64,000 bases of DNA from CAVQCJ01 sp963711005. GTDB lineage: Bacteria > Actinomycetota > Actinomycetes > Prado026. The stretch covers positions 248,001 to 312,000 of the forward strand of contig CAVQCJ010000004.1 in assembly GCA_963711005.1 (NCBI GenBank), given 5' to 3'. A program made the translations under genes and the position numbers. The notes below the pieces were generated by a model. That model was not told where the DNA came from and made no database searches. It worked only from the letters and a program-made list of their open reading frames with translations. This document shows positions 41,523-49,105 of this stretch, one piece after another. Positions within the stretch are counted from its first letter, which is position 1; each line of letters starts with the position of its first letter.

Positions 41523-41774
41523 ATGGCCCCGTACCGGACGTTCGCCGAGCCGGTGGAGGTCACGGTCGCGGTGAGCAGCCCGCGGTACCCGGTTTCCGGC
41601 GCGTTTCCCGGCTTCGCCCTCGGCTGGCGCGGGGAGCGGGTCTACGTGCAGTGGCGCAGCGGCGTGGGCGAGAACAGGTTCGGCTGGCACGACGCCGGCC
41701 TGGTCCGGCGAGCCGTCCCGCCGGACCCGAGGCCCCCGGGCGGTCGGAGCGGTTCGGGCCCGGTGCCCCGCTAG
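41523..41774 (+). CDS. Small hypothetical protein
   Basis: From ATG 41523 the protein has 83 residues, beta-rich in the middle (EVTVAVSSPRYPVSG, FALGWRGERVYVQWRSG) with a Pro/Arg/Gly-rich tail. GACAAT is six bases before the ATG. I recognise no family, but the promoter placement supports it. Confidence 0.55.
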   Translation: MAPYRTFAEPVEVTVAVSSPRYPVSGAFPGFALGWRGERVYVQWRSGVGENRFGWHDAGLVRRAVPPDPRPPGGRSGSGPVPR

Positions 41775-42177
41775 GCCTTCTCGTGGAGCCCGAGGTCCTC
41801 GCCCTTGACCAGGTCTTCACCCCGGTCCGGGCACGGCGATCGGGGAGCAGCTCGTCCGGGCCGCGGACCTCGCCGACCAGGGCTGACCTCCGCGCGACAC
41901 ACGAACCGCCGGCAGCCCTCGTTGCCGGGGGTTTGTGCTGACCGGGGCTAGCGTCAATTCCGCGGACCCCTGGCCGCGGTCCCCCCCCGGCGGCCGGGGG
42001 TTCGCGCGGACGAGCGGTAGCCCCCAGAGGGTGCGACTCGCGAACGCGCGACCAGCGGACTTGCGAGCTCGCCATCCCGGTCTCGAACCTCCTGGCTCCC
42101 GGCCGTGAGCCGGACGCCGCCTGAGCTCACGCGGAGAGCTCGTCCTCTGGGAGTGGACCCGGCGCGCTCGCCGGGCG
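41775..42177. other. 403-bp gap with no supported gene
   Basis: The stretch has scattered stops in all frames with coding-like composition, an 8-base C-run near 41982, and several short G/C palindromes (for example GCCGGCGGCC-type runs). Minus-strand GTTCGAGAC at about 42087 resembles a tRNA T-loop, but no cloverleaf can be drawn. It may be a decayed gene. Confidence 0.5.
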
Positions 42178-42831
42178 TCAGAAGGTCTTGCCTGCGTCGC
42201 GCGCGGCCGCGTGCGCGGCTTGCCTGCCCGCCTCGGGATCACTGGTGGCGAGGTTGGGCCCGAACGTGATCGCGGTGATGTCGTCGACTCCCGCCCACCG
42301 CAGCCAGTCCTCGAAGAACGGACGCTGGAAGTCCGCGCCGAAGGTCGGTCCGCGCCCCACCCCGTACACGGCGCTCGTGTAGACGACGGCAGCCTTCTTG
42401 CCGCGCAGCAGGCCGCTGTAGCCCTCGACGGGATCGAACCCGAACAGCATCCCGGGCTGCGAGACGACGTCGATGAACTGCTTGAGGATGTAGGGCACCC
42501 CGGCGTTCCACATCGGGACGCTGAACAGGTACCTGTCGGCCGAGTCGAAGCGACGGAACGCGTCATGGGCGGCCTTCCAGGCCTGCGCCGCCTCGCCCTC
42601 CGGCTCGGCGCCGGCGAAGACCGCCATCTTGGCGGCGGCGGCGGGTGGGCCGAACGCCGGCAGCGAACCGTCCCACAGGTCGAAGACCTCGACCTCGACG
42701 TCCGGGTGGGTGTCCGCGAACGCCTCCAGGAACGTCTCCGCGATCGCGAGGGACTCCGATGCGGCGCCGCGAGGCGAGGCCGAGATGTGCAGCAGGCGTC
42801 CCTCCGCGGGGGTTGGCGTCGGGCTGGTCAT
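42178..42831 (-). CDS. FMN-dependent NADH:quinone/azo reductase (AzoR-like)
   Basis: The 217-residue flavodoxin-fold protein has LLHISASPRGAASES (FMN phosphate loop), the YLFSVPMWNAGVPYILKQFI motif near residue 104 and GPTFGADFQRPFFEDW later. AzoR enzymes reduce quinones and azo compounds by two electrons. It is divergent from a marR gene across a long operator-like dyad, the common layout for quinone-sensing MarR/azoreductase pairs. Confidence 0.93.
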   Translation of the reverse strand: MTSPTPTPAEGRLLHISASPRGAASESLAIAETFLEAFADTHPDVEVEVFDLWDGSLPAFGPPAAAAKMAVFAGAEPEGEAAQAWKAAHDAFRRFDSADRYLFSVPMWNAGVPYILKQFIDVVSQPGMLFGFDPVEGYSGLLRGKKAAVVYTSAVYGVGRGPTFGADFQRPFFEDWLRWAGVDDITAITFGPNLATSDPEAGRQAAHAAARDAGKTF

Positions 42832-42846
42832 GGCTCCTCCAAAGGT

Positions 42847-42884
42847 GTGTGCAGACGCACATACTCATATATGTGCGTGCACAC
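42847..42884. promoter_or_regulatory. Long inverted repeat between azoR and marR
   Basis: The left arm 42847-42863 (GTGTGCAGACGCACATA) and right arm 42870-42884 (TATGTGCGTGCACAC) are reverse complements apart from a two-base bulge. The inner halves GCACATA/TATGTGC and outer halves GTGTGC/GCACAC suggest two dyads. It covers both divergent promoters; TAGGCT at 42896-42901 serves marR. Confidence 0.75.
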
Positions 42885-42907
42885 GCGCAAGTCGCTAGGC
42901 TGGCGGC

Positions 42908-43426
42908 ATGACGACCACCTCCCGTCCACCGAGTCCGGGGCAAGCCACGTCCAGAGGTCCAGCAGGCGCCGTGGCCACGGCAGCATGGGGTGGCGTGCTC
43001 CAGGTTCACGCCGGGCTCGTCCCGGTCCTGGACCGTGAGCTGCAGTCGGCCGCGGGCCTGCCGCTGGCCTGGTACGACGTGCTGCTCGAGCTCAACGAAG
43101 CACCCGATCGACGGCTGAGGATGAGCGAGCTCGGAGGCAAGGTCGTTCTCTCCCGGACCCGTGTCAGCCGTCTGGTCGACGAGATGGCTGCGTCGGGGCT
43201 CGTGCACCGTGAGGCGCACCCCACCGACCGTCGTTCGGCCTACGCAGTCATCACGGAGGCTGGTCGTCGCTCGCTGCGCCGTGCGGCGCCGGTGTACCTG
43301 AGCGGGATCCGGGAGCACTTCGGCCGCCACGCCACGGACGAGGAGCTTGCCGTCGTGGCGAAGGTGCTGTGGCGGGTCCACGAGGCCGAGAAGCCCGGCT
43401 CAGCCGCCCTCACTGACGGCGGCTGA
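42908..43426 (+). CDS. MarR-family repressor
   Basis: The 172-residue protein has the MarR winged helix: LSRTRVSRLVDEMAASGLVHR and the wing AHPTDRRSAYAVITEAGR. No cysteine lies in the N-terminal helices (I see none at the usual YodB/OhrR positions), so thiol sensing is less likely than ligand binding. TAGGCT is six bases before ATG 42908, giving a leaderless mRNA. It probably represses itself and the azoreductase. Confidence 0.93.
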   Translation: MTTTSRPPSPGQATSRGPAGAVATAAWGGVLQVHAGLVPVLDRELQSAAGLPLAWYDVLLELNEAPDRRLRMSELGGKVVLSRTRVSRLVDEMAASGLVHREAHPTDRRSAYAVITEAGRRSLRRAAPVYLSGIREHFGRHATDEELAVVAKVLWRVHEAEKPGSAALTDGG

Positions 43427-43636
43427 GCCTCGGCGGTCCCGGCGGGCGGGCGACGAGGCGTTCGCCGAGGCCACGCGACCGCCGCGCTGATGAACCGGCG
43501 CTTCGTCGACGTGAAGGCCGACCGCGATGAGCGCCCGGACGTCGACGCCGTCTCCGTGGCATCCGGGACCACCCAGCCGCCGCCCGGTCCCGACGACCTC
43601 GCCGCAGCGGTTCTGCGCTGGGCGTGCCGCGTGCGC

Positions 43637-44038
43637 CTAACCCTTCTTGGTCTCCCAGAAGATCTCGGCGATCTCGTCGATCTTCGCGAGCAGCTGGTCG
43701 GCCACGGCCACGTCCAGCGAGCCCTTGGTTCCGCCGGCGCCGGCGAGCTTGGTCGCCTCGTTGAACAGACCGTGCAGCTGGGGGTACTTCTCGAAGTGGG
43801 GCGCCTTGAAGTAGTCGGTCCACAGCACCCACAGGTGGTGCTTGACGAGCTCGGAACGCTCTTCCTTGATCTGGATCGCGCGGGCCCGGAACGCCGGGTC
43901 CTCGTTGGCGGCGTACTTCTCGATGACCGCCTTGACCGACTGCGCCTCGATCCGGGCCTGGGCCGGGTCGTAGACGCCGCACGGCAGGTCGCAGTGCGCG
44001 CTCACCGCGACCGTGGGGGCGAACAGGCCGATACGCAT
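43637..44038 (-). CDS. sodN: Nickel superoxide dismutase precursor
   Basis: The 133-residue protein has a 14-residue propeptide (MRIGLFAPTVAVSA) followed by HCDLPCGVYDP, the nickel hook (His1, Cys2, Cys6 of the mature protein), and the helical body with LWTDYFKAPHFEKYPQLH. It dismutates superoxide in the cytoplasm after propeptide removal by SodX, encoded divergently 103 bp away. I see no clear TTGCAA-type Nur box between them. Confidence 0.97.
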   Translation of the reverse strand: MRIGLFAPTVAVSAHCDLPCGVYDPAQARIEAQSVKAVIEKYAANEDPAFRARAIQIKEERSELVKHHLWVLWTDYFKAPHFEKYPQLHGLFNEATKLAGAGGTKGSLDVAVADQLLAKIDEIAEIFWETKKG

Positions 44039-44141
44039 GCGCTGTCCCTTCTGTCCGAGTCGGATCCGGGCGCCGGTTCGAGGCACATCGGTGTCTCGGG
44101 CGGCCGTGTTCGGGACACTACCCCCGGGAGGTGGGGAGCGG

Positions 44142-44480
44142 ATGCGCAGGCTGGGGCTGGCGCGGGTGCAGGGCCGCTCGATGCTGCCCACACTGGCCGA
44201 CGGCGACCTGCTGCTCGTCCGCTACGACGACGTCCCGTGGCCGGACGACCTTGCGCTGGTACGGCTGCCACCCCGAGCCGACGGCGTCGTACGTTCGCTG
44301 GCGGTCAAACGCATCGCCTGGCGGGAGAGCGCCGGCTGGTGGGTCGAGCGCGACAGCCCCGACGAGGGCGTCGACTCCTGGCTCGTCGGCGCGATCCCGG
44401 ACCACGACATCGTGGCGGTGGTGGTGGCCCGGGTATGGCCGCCACGGCCGGTCGGCGCACCTCGCGCTGTGCCAGACTGA
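44142..44480 (+). CDS. sodX: Nickel-SOD maturation protease SodX
   Basis: The 112-residue protein is a small S26-type peptidase with the nucleophile in VQGRSMLPTLADGD (Ser13) and the general base in SLAVKRIAW (Lys56). It lacks a membrane anchor, as expected for SodX, which trims SodN in the cytoplasm. GGGAGGTGGGGAG precedes ATG 44142. The stop is 5 bp before the malic enzyme start. Confidence 0.93.
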   Translation: MRRLGLARVQGRSMLPTLADGDLLLVRYDDVPWPDDLALVRLPPRADGVVRSLAVKRIAWRESAGWWVERDSPDEGVDSWLVGAIPDHDIVAVVVARVWPPRPVGAPRAVPD

Positions 44481-44484
44481 ACGA

Positions 44485-45648
44485 GTGCCCGAGCGAGATC
44501 TCGACCCTGCCTTCCCGCTGCACCGCGGCGGCAAGATCGAGATCCGTCCGACCGTCCGCATCCGCGACGACGAGGGTCTCGCGCTCGCCTACACCCCGGG
44601 CGTCGGACGGGTCAGCGCGGCGCTCGCCGCGGACCCCACGCTCGTCGACCAGTTCACCTGGCGGTCCAACCTCGTCGCGGTCGTCACCGACGGCACCGCG
44701 GTGCTCGGCCTCGGCGACCTCGGGCCGGCGGCTGCGCTGCCGGTGATGGAGGGCAAGGCCCTGCTGTTCAAGGAGTTCGGCGGCGTGGACGCCGTCCCGC
44801 TGTGCCTGGACACCCGCGACACCGACGAGATCGTCCTCATCGTGCAACGGCTGGCGCCGTCGTTCGGCGGCATCAACCTGGAGGACATCAGCGCGCCGCG
44901 GTGCTTCGAGATCGAGCGGCGTCTGCAGGAGCTCCTGGACATCCCGGTCTTCCACGACGACCAGCACGGCACCGCGATCGTGGTGCTGGCCGCGTTGCGC
45001 AACGCCGCGCGGGTGACCGGCCGGAAGCTAGCGGACATGCGGGTGGTCGTGTCCGGCGCGGGCGCGGCCGGGGTCGCGGTGACCGAGATGCTCGTCGGCG
45101 CGGGCGTCGGCGAGATCGCGGTAGCGGACAGCAAGGGCATCGTGCACGTGGACCGCGACGACCTGACCGAGGTGAAGCAGCGGCTCGCCGCGAACACGAA
45201 CCGGCAGGGGCGCACCGGCTCGCTCGTCGACGCGCTGGCCGGGGCGGACGTGTTCATCGGCGTCTCGGCAGGGACCGTTCCCGAGGAGGCGATCGCCTCG
45301 ATGGCTCCGGACTGCTGTGTCTTCGCGTTGGCCAACCCGGACCCGGAGGTGCACCCGACCATCGCCCGCAAGTACGCCAGGGTGGTGGCCACCGGCCGTA
45401 GCGACTTCCCGAACCAGATCAACAACGTGCTGGCCTTTCCCGGCGTCTTCAAGGGCGCACTGTCGGTCGGCGCCACCCGGATCACCGTGGGCATGACGCT
45501 GGCGGCGTCGGAGGCGATCGCCGACGTCGTCGGCGACCGGCTCGACGAGGACCACGTGATCCCGAGCGTTTTCGAGCCGCTGGTGGCCACGTCGGTCGCG
45601 AAGGCGGTCGCCGCGGCGGCCCGGGCCGACGGCGTGGCCCGGCGCTGA
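44485..45648 (+). CDS. NAD(P)-dependent malic enzyme
   Basis: The 387-residue protein has AYTPGVGRVSAAL (Tyr), VMEGKALLFKEFGGVDAVP (Lys), the metal site EDISAPRCFEIE and DDQHGTAIV, and a Rossmann glycine loop VVSGAGAAGVAV. It converts malate to pyruvate and CO2. The short 387-residue form lacks the phosphotransacetylase-like tail. CAGACT lies six bases before GTG 44485, inside the sodX 3' end. Confidence 0.95.
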   Translation: MPERDLDPAFPLHRGGKIEIRPTVRIRDDEGLALAYTPGVGRVSAALAADPTLVDQFTWRSNLVAVVTDGTAVLGLGDLGPAAALPVMEGKALLFKEFGGVDAVPLCLDTRDTDEIVLIVQRLAPSFGGINLEDISAPRCFEIERRLQELLDIPVFHDDQHGTAIVVLAALRNAARVTGRKLADMRVVVSGAGAAGVAVTEMLVGAGVGEIAVADSKGIVHVDRDDLTEVKQRLAANTNRQGRTGSLVDALAGADVFIGVSAGTVPEEAIASMAPDCCVFALANPDPEVHPTIARKYARVVATGRSDFPNQINNVLAFPGVFKGALSVGATRITVGMTLAASEAIADVVGDRLDEDHVIPSVFEPLVATSVAKAVAAAARADGVARR

Positions 45649-45703
45649 CCGGGCGGTCAGGGACGGCGCGGCCGCCCGCCGTGCGGCGGGTAGGTTGACC
45701 GCC

Positions 45704-46678
45704 ATGTTCGCCGTCACCGCCGACCACATCGACGTCGCCGACCCGCTGGCCGGACTCGGCCTCGGGGAGCGGCCCGACCCCGAGCCGTCAGAGGGCTGGA
45801 CGACGGTACGCGTCCGGGCGGCTGCCCTGAACCATCACGACCTGTGGACGCTCAAGGGCGTCGGCATCGCGCCGGACCGGCTGCCGATCGTCCTCGGCTG
45901 CGACGCCGCCGGCGTCGACGAGGACGGCCGCGAGGTCATCGTGCACGCCGTGATCGGCGACCCGGCCGCCGGCGGCGGCGACGAGACGCTCGACCCCAAG
46001 CGGTCGCTGCTGTCCGAGGTGCACGACGGGACACTGGCCGAGCTCGTGCGCGTGCCGCGCCGCAACCTCGTCGCCAAGCCGGCCGAGCTGTCCTGGGCCG
46101 AGGCCGCGTGCCTGCCGACGGCCTGGTTGACCGCCTACCGCATGCTGTTCACCCGCTCCGGGCTGCGCCGCGGCGACAGCGTGCTGGTGCAGGGGGCGGG
46201 CGGCGGGGTGGCGACTGCCGCGATCGTGCTGGCCAAGGCCGGGGGCTTCCGTGTGTACGCCACCAGCCGGGACGGGACCAGGCGCGACCGCGCGCTGGAG
46301 CTCGGGGCCGACGCCGTCTTCGAGGCCGGCGCCCGCCTGCCCGAACGCGTCGACGCCGTCATCGAGACCGTCGGCGAGGCGACGTGGGACCACTCGCTCA
46401 AGGCGCTCAAGCCGGGCGGGCGGCTGGTGGTGTGCGGTGCGACGTCCGGCGCGAACCCACCCGCTCAGCTCAACCGGGTCTTCTTCCTGCAGCTGTCCGT
46501 CGTCGGCTCGACGATGGGCACCCGCGAGGAGCTCGAGTCGCTCGCGGCACTGCTGGCGGATGCGGGGATCCGCCCGCTGGTCGACTCGACGTTCGACCTG
46601 CGCGACGCCCGGTCGGCGTTCGAGCGGCTCGCGTCCGGGGACGCGTTCGGCAAGATCGTCCTCACCGTCGCCGGCTAG
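45704..46678 (+). CDS. Zinc-free MDR-family quinone oxidoreductase/dehydrogenase
   Basis: The 324-residue protein has NHHDLWTLKGVG, LGCDAAGV near residue 63, and the NADPH loop VQGAGGGVATAAIVLAK. It lacks the structural zinc cysteines. The family reduces quinones or enoyl-thioesters. ATG 45704 follows TAGGTT by seven bases; a TTG three codons upstream is inside that promoter. The next gene begins 8 bp after its stop. Confidence 0.92.
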   Translation: MFAVTADHIDVADPLAGLGLGERPDPEPSEGWTTVRVRAAALNHHDLWTLKGVGIAPDRLPIVLGCDAAGVDEDGREVIVHAVIGDPAAGGGDETLDPKRSLLSEVHDGTLAELVRVPRRNLVAKPAELSWAEAACLPTAWLTAYRMLFTRSGLRRGDSVLVQGAGGGVATAAIVLAKAGGFRVYATSRDGTRRDRALELGADAVFEAGARLPERVDAVIETVGEATWDHSLKALKPGGRLVVCGATSGANPPAQLNRVFFLQLSVVGSTMGTREELESLAALLADAGIRPLVDSTFDLRDARSAFERLASGDAFGKIVLTVAG

Positions 46679-46686
46679 CGGTCGCC

Positions 46687-47535
46687 GTGCCCTTCACGCT
46701 GAGCCACCCGGCGGCCGTCCTGCCGTTCGGGGGGCGGGCGGGCGGCCGGTGGGCGCTCGCGCTGCCACCGCTCGTCGCGGGCAGCATGGCGCCGGACGTC
46801 CCGTACTACACGCCCCTGCCCGGTTCGCTGCGCGGCTGGACGCACAGCGTCGCCGGGGCGTTCACGATCGACGTCGTGCTGGCGGTCGCGCTGCTCGCCG
46901 TCGGCGTGTTCGTCGCCGGCCCGGTCGCGGCCCTGCTGCCTGCCCGCCGGCGGGAGCTGGTCGGCGGCTGGACCGCGCACGCGTGGCCGTCGCGGGTCGC
47001 GTGGCCGGCGGTCGGGCTCTGGTACGCGGCGTTGGTGCTCGGCGCGCTCACCCACGTGGCGTGGGACGCGTTCACGCACCCGGACGGGCAGGTGGTCACG
47101 CGGGTGCCCGCGCTGAGCGACGTGGTGGCCGGCAACCCGCTGTACCAGTGGATGCAATGGGGCAGCACGGTCGTCGGCGGCGCGATCGTGGTGCTGGCCG
47201 TGCGCCGTCATGCCCGGACGATGCGGGCGGGTACAGCGGGCGCACCGGACCTCGTGCGGCTCGTGGTCGTGACGGTCCTGGTCCTGGCGTGCGCGGGTCT
47301 GGGTGCGGTGGCCAAGAGTGAGGCTGCGTCGAGCTGGTCGACGTTCAGCCTCGCGACCGGGTTCGGCGCGGGCCTGGTCGCCGCGGTCCTGGTGTACGCG
47401 ACACTGGCCCGCTCGGCGGGCTGGACGAGTACGCTGCGGCCGCCCGGTGACCCGTGCGGAGACGTCGACGTGAGCACAGACGAGAACCCGCTCGTGGCCG
47501 ACGGTCCTGCTGCAGCCGAGGCGGGCACCGGCTAG
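46687..47535 (+). CDS. DUF4184 membrane protein
   Basis: The 282-residue protein begins VPFTLSHPAAVLPF, the DUF4184 signature, and has six hydrophobic segments. The His in LSHPA and AHVAWDAFTHPDG (THVAWDAFTH) match the conserved metal-like residues of the family and of YdjM-type hydrolases. Function unknown. It follows the reductase by 8 bp and is probably co-transcribed. Confidence 0.88.
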   Translation: MPFTLSHPAAVLPFGGRAGGRWALALPPLVAGSMAPDVPYYTPLPGSLRGWTHSVAGAFTIDVVLAVALLAVGVFVAGPVAALLPARRRELVGGWTAHAWPSRVAWPAVGLWYAALVLGALTHVAWDAFTHPDGQVVTRVPALSDVVAGNPLYQWMQWGSTVVGGAIVVLAVRRHARTMRAGTAGAPDLVRLVVVTVLVLACAGLGAVAKSEAASSWSTFSLATGFGAGLVAAVLVYATLARSAGWTSTLRPPGDPCGDVDVSTDENPLVADGPAAAEAGTG

Positions 47536-47550
47536 TGCGGCCGGTGCCGG

Positions 47551-47934
47551 CTAATGGGTCGAGGCCTCGTCCGCGTCGGCCTCCTGCTTGGTGGCGTGCA
47601 CGACTCCGTCGGCGTGCTCCGGCGGGCCGTACACCGTGTAGAGGACCAGCGGGTTGACCCCGGTGTTGCGGAAGTTGTGCCGGGTGCCCGCAGGAACGGC
47701 GACCAGATCGCCCTGGGCGACCTTCATCGTCGCGGCCGCGACATCCGCCTCGCCGATGCCGCTCACGAAGGTCAGGATCTGGTCCGTGTCGGCGTGGGTC
47801 TCCGACCCGATCTCGCCACCGGGGGGGATGGTCATGATCACGAGCTGGGTGTGCTTGCCGGTCCAGAGAACCCTCCGGAAGTCGGCGCTCTGCTCGGCGA
47901 TCGTGGCGATGGGGAAGTAGTGCATCTGGTTCAT
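47551..47934 (-). CDS. Cupin-domain protein
   Basis: The 127-residue single-domain cupin has motif 1 GGEIGSETHADTDQILTFVSG and motif 2 GDLVAVPAGTRHNFRN, with the metal ligands Glu/His/His. Single cupins isomerise sugars or act as dioxygenases; substrate unknown. GAGAGGAG precedes ATG 47934. Confidence 0.93.
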   Translation of the reverse strand: MNQMHYFPIATIAEQSADFRRVLWTGKHTQLVIMTIPPGGEIGSETHADTDQILTFVSGIGEADVAAATMKVAQGDLVAVPAGTRHNFRNTGVNPLVLYTVYGPPEHADGVVHATKQEADADEASTH

Positions 47935-48077
47935 GAGCTGAACTCCTCTCGTCCTGTCCCGACCGTGCCGCAGCGGCTCGGGCCGGCGTAGAGGCGTTGG
48001 TCCCGCGGGTTGAAGCGGCCGGGTGCGGCGCATAGGTTCGTGGGGACCGCCTGCGTCCCACCCCACGGGAGAACGCC

Positions 48078-48899
48078 ATGCCGGACGACCCGCAGGACCC
48101 CACCCGTCCCGTCGGCACCATCGTGCTCATCCACGGTCTGTGGCTCACTCCGCGGGGGTGGGAGCACTGGGTCGACCGCTACAGCAAGCTCGGGTACGAG
48201 GTGCTCGCGCCCGCCTGGCCGGGGATGGAGGTCGAGGTCGAGGAGCTGCGCCGCGACCCGTCGGTGATGAACGGCCTGGGCGTCGTCGAGGTCGCCGACC
48301 ACTACGAGGCGATCATCCGGACCCTGCCGGAGGAGCCGATCATCATCGGGCACTCGTTCGGTGGCCTGGTCACGCAGATCCTGCTCGACCGCGGCGTGGG
48401 TTCCGCAGGCGTGGCGCTGCACCCCGGCCCGATCAAGGGTGTTCTCCGGCTGCCGTTCTCCAGCCTCAAGGCCACGTTCCCGGTGCTCAGCAACCCGCTC
48501 AACCGCAACCGCACCGTGATGCTCACGCCGCAGCAGTTCCACTTCGGCTTCACCAACACCGTCAGCGACGAGGAGTCGCAGGACCTGTACGACCGCTACC
48601 AGGTGCCCGGTCCTGGCCGGCCGCTGTTCCAGGCCGCGTCGGCGAACGTCAACCCGAACGCGGCGACCAAGGTGGACCTGCGCAACAACGACCGGGCGCC
48701 GCTGCTGCTGGTCTCCGGGAGCGAGGACAACACGGTCCCGGTGTCGCTGGTCCGGGAGACGCTGATGCGCTACCACCGGTCGACCGCGGTCACCGAGTAC
48801 AAGAACTACCCCGGCCGACCGCACTTCACGATGGGCGTACCGGGTTGGGAAGAGGTCGCCGACGAGTCGCTGGAGTGGGCCGTCAAGAACCGCCGCTGA
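48078..48899 (+). CDS. Alpha/beta hydrolase
   Basis: The 273-residue protein has IVLIHGLWLTPRGWEHW, the nucleophile elbow IIIGHSFGGLVTQIL (Ser about residue 93), an Asp in VSGSEDNTVP and a His in YPGRPHFTMG. The cap is small. It resembles non-haem haloperoxidase-like hydrolases; substrate unknown. It is divergent from the cupin gene. Confidence 0.92.
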   Translation: MPDDPQDPTRPVGTIVLIHGLWLTPRGWEHWVDRYSKLGYEVLAPAWPGMEVEVEELRRDPSVMNGLGVVEVADHYEAIIRTLPEEPIIIGHSFGGLVTQILLDRGVGSAGVALHPGPIKGVLRLPFSSLKATFPVLSNPLNRNRTVMLTPQQFHFGFTNTVSDEESQDLYDRYQVPGPGRPLFQAASANVNPNAATKVDLRNNDRAPLLLVSGSEDNTVPVSLVRETLMRYHRSTAVTEYKNYPGRPHFTMGVPGWEEVADESLEWAVKNRR

Positions 48900-48920
48900 C
48901 GCGCGTCGCGGGCTGCGGGG

Positions 48921-49097
48921 TCAGTCTTCCTCGTCGTCGAGGCGGGCCAGCCAGGTGGCCAGCCGCTCGACGGACGTCTCGAGCTCGGGGTTCAGGTCCA
49001 CGAACTCGCGCAGGCGCTCGGCCACCCATGCCAGCGTGACGTCGTCGTCCCCGCGGCGTTGCGCGAGCTCTTCGATGCCGCGGTCTGTGAAGTACAT
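48921..49097 (-). CDS. DUF6104 protein
   Basis: The 58-residue protein reads MYFTDRGIEELAQRRG with VERLATWLARLDDEED at the end. This small family recurs immediately after kgd in actinomycetes; here the kgd stop is 8 bp upstream. Function unknown, but constant linkage suggests a role with the 2-oxoglutarate decarboxylase. Confidence 0.88.
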   Translation of the reverse strand: MYFTDRGIEELAQRRGDDDVTLAWVAERLREFVDLNPELETSVERLATWLARLDDEED

Positions 49098-49105
49098 CGT
49101 CGGGG

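Noticed and set aside
42060..42120. tRNA gene on the minus strand
   Set aside because: A T-loop-like GTTCGAGAC is present but neither its stem nor acceptor and anticodon arms can be formed.
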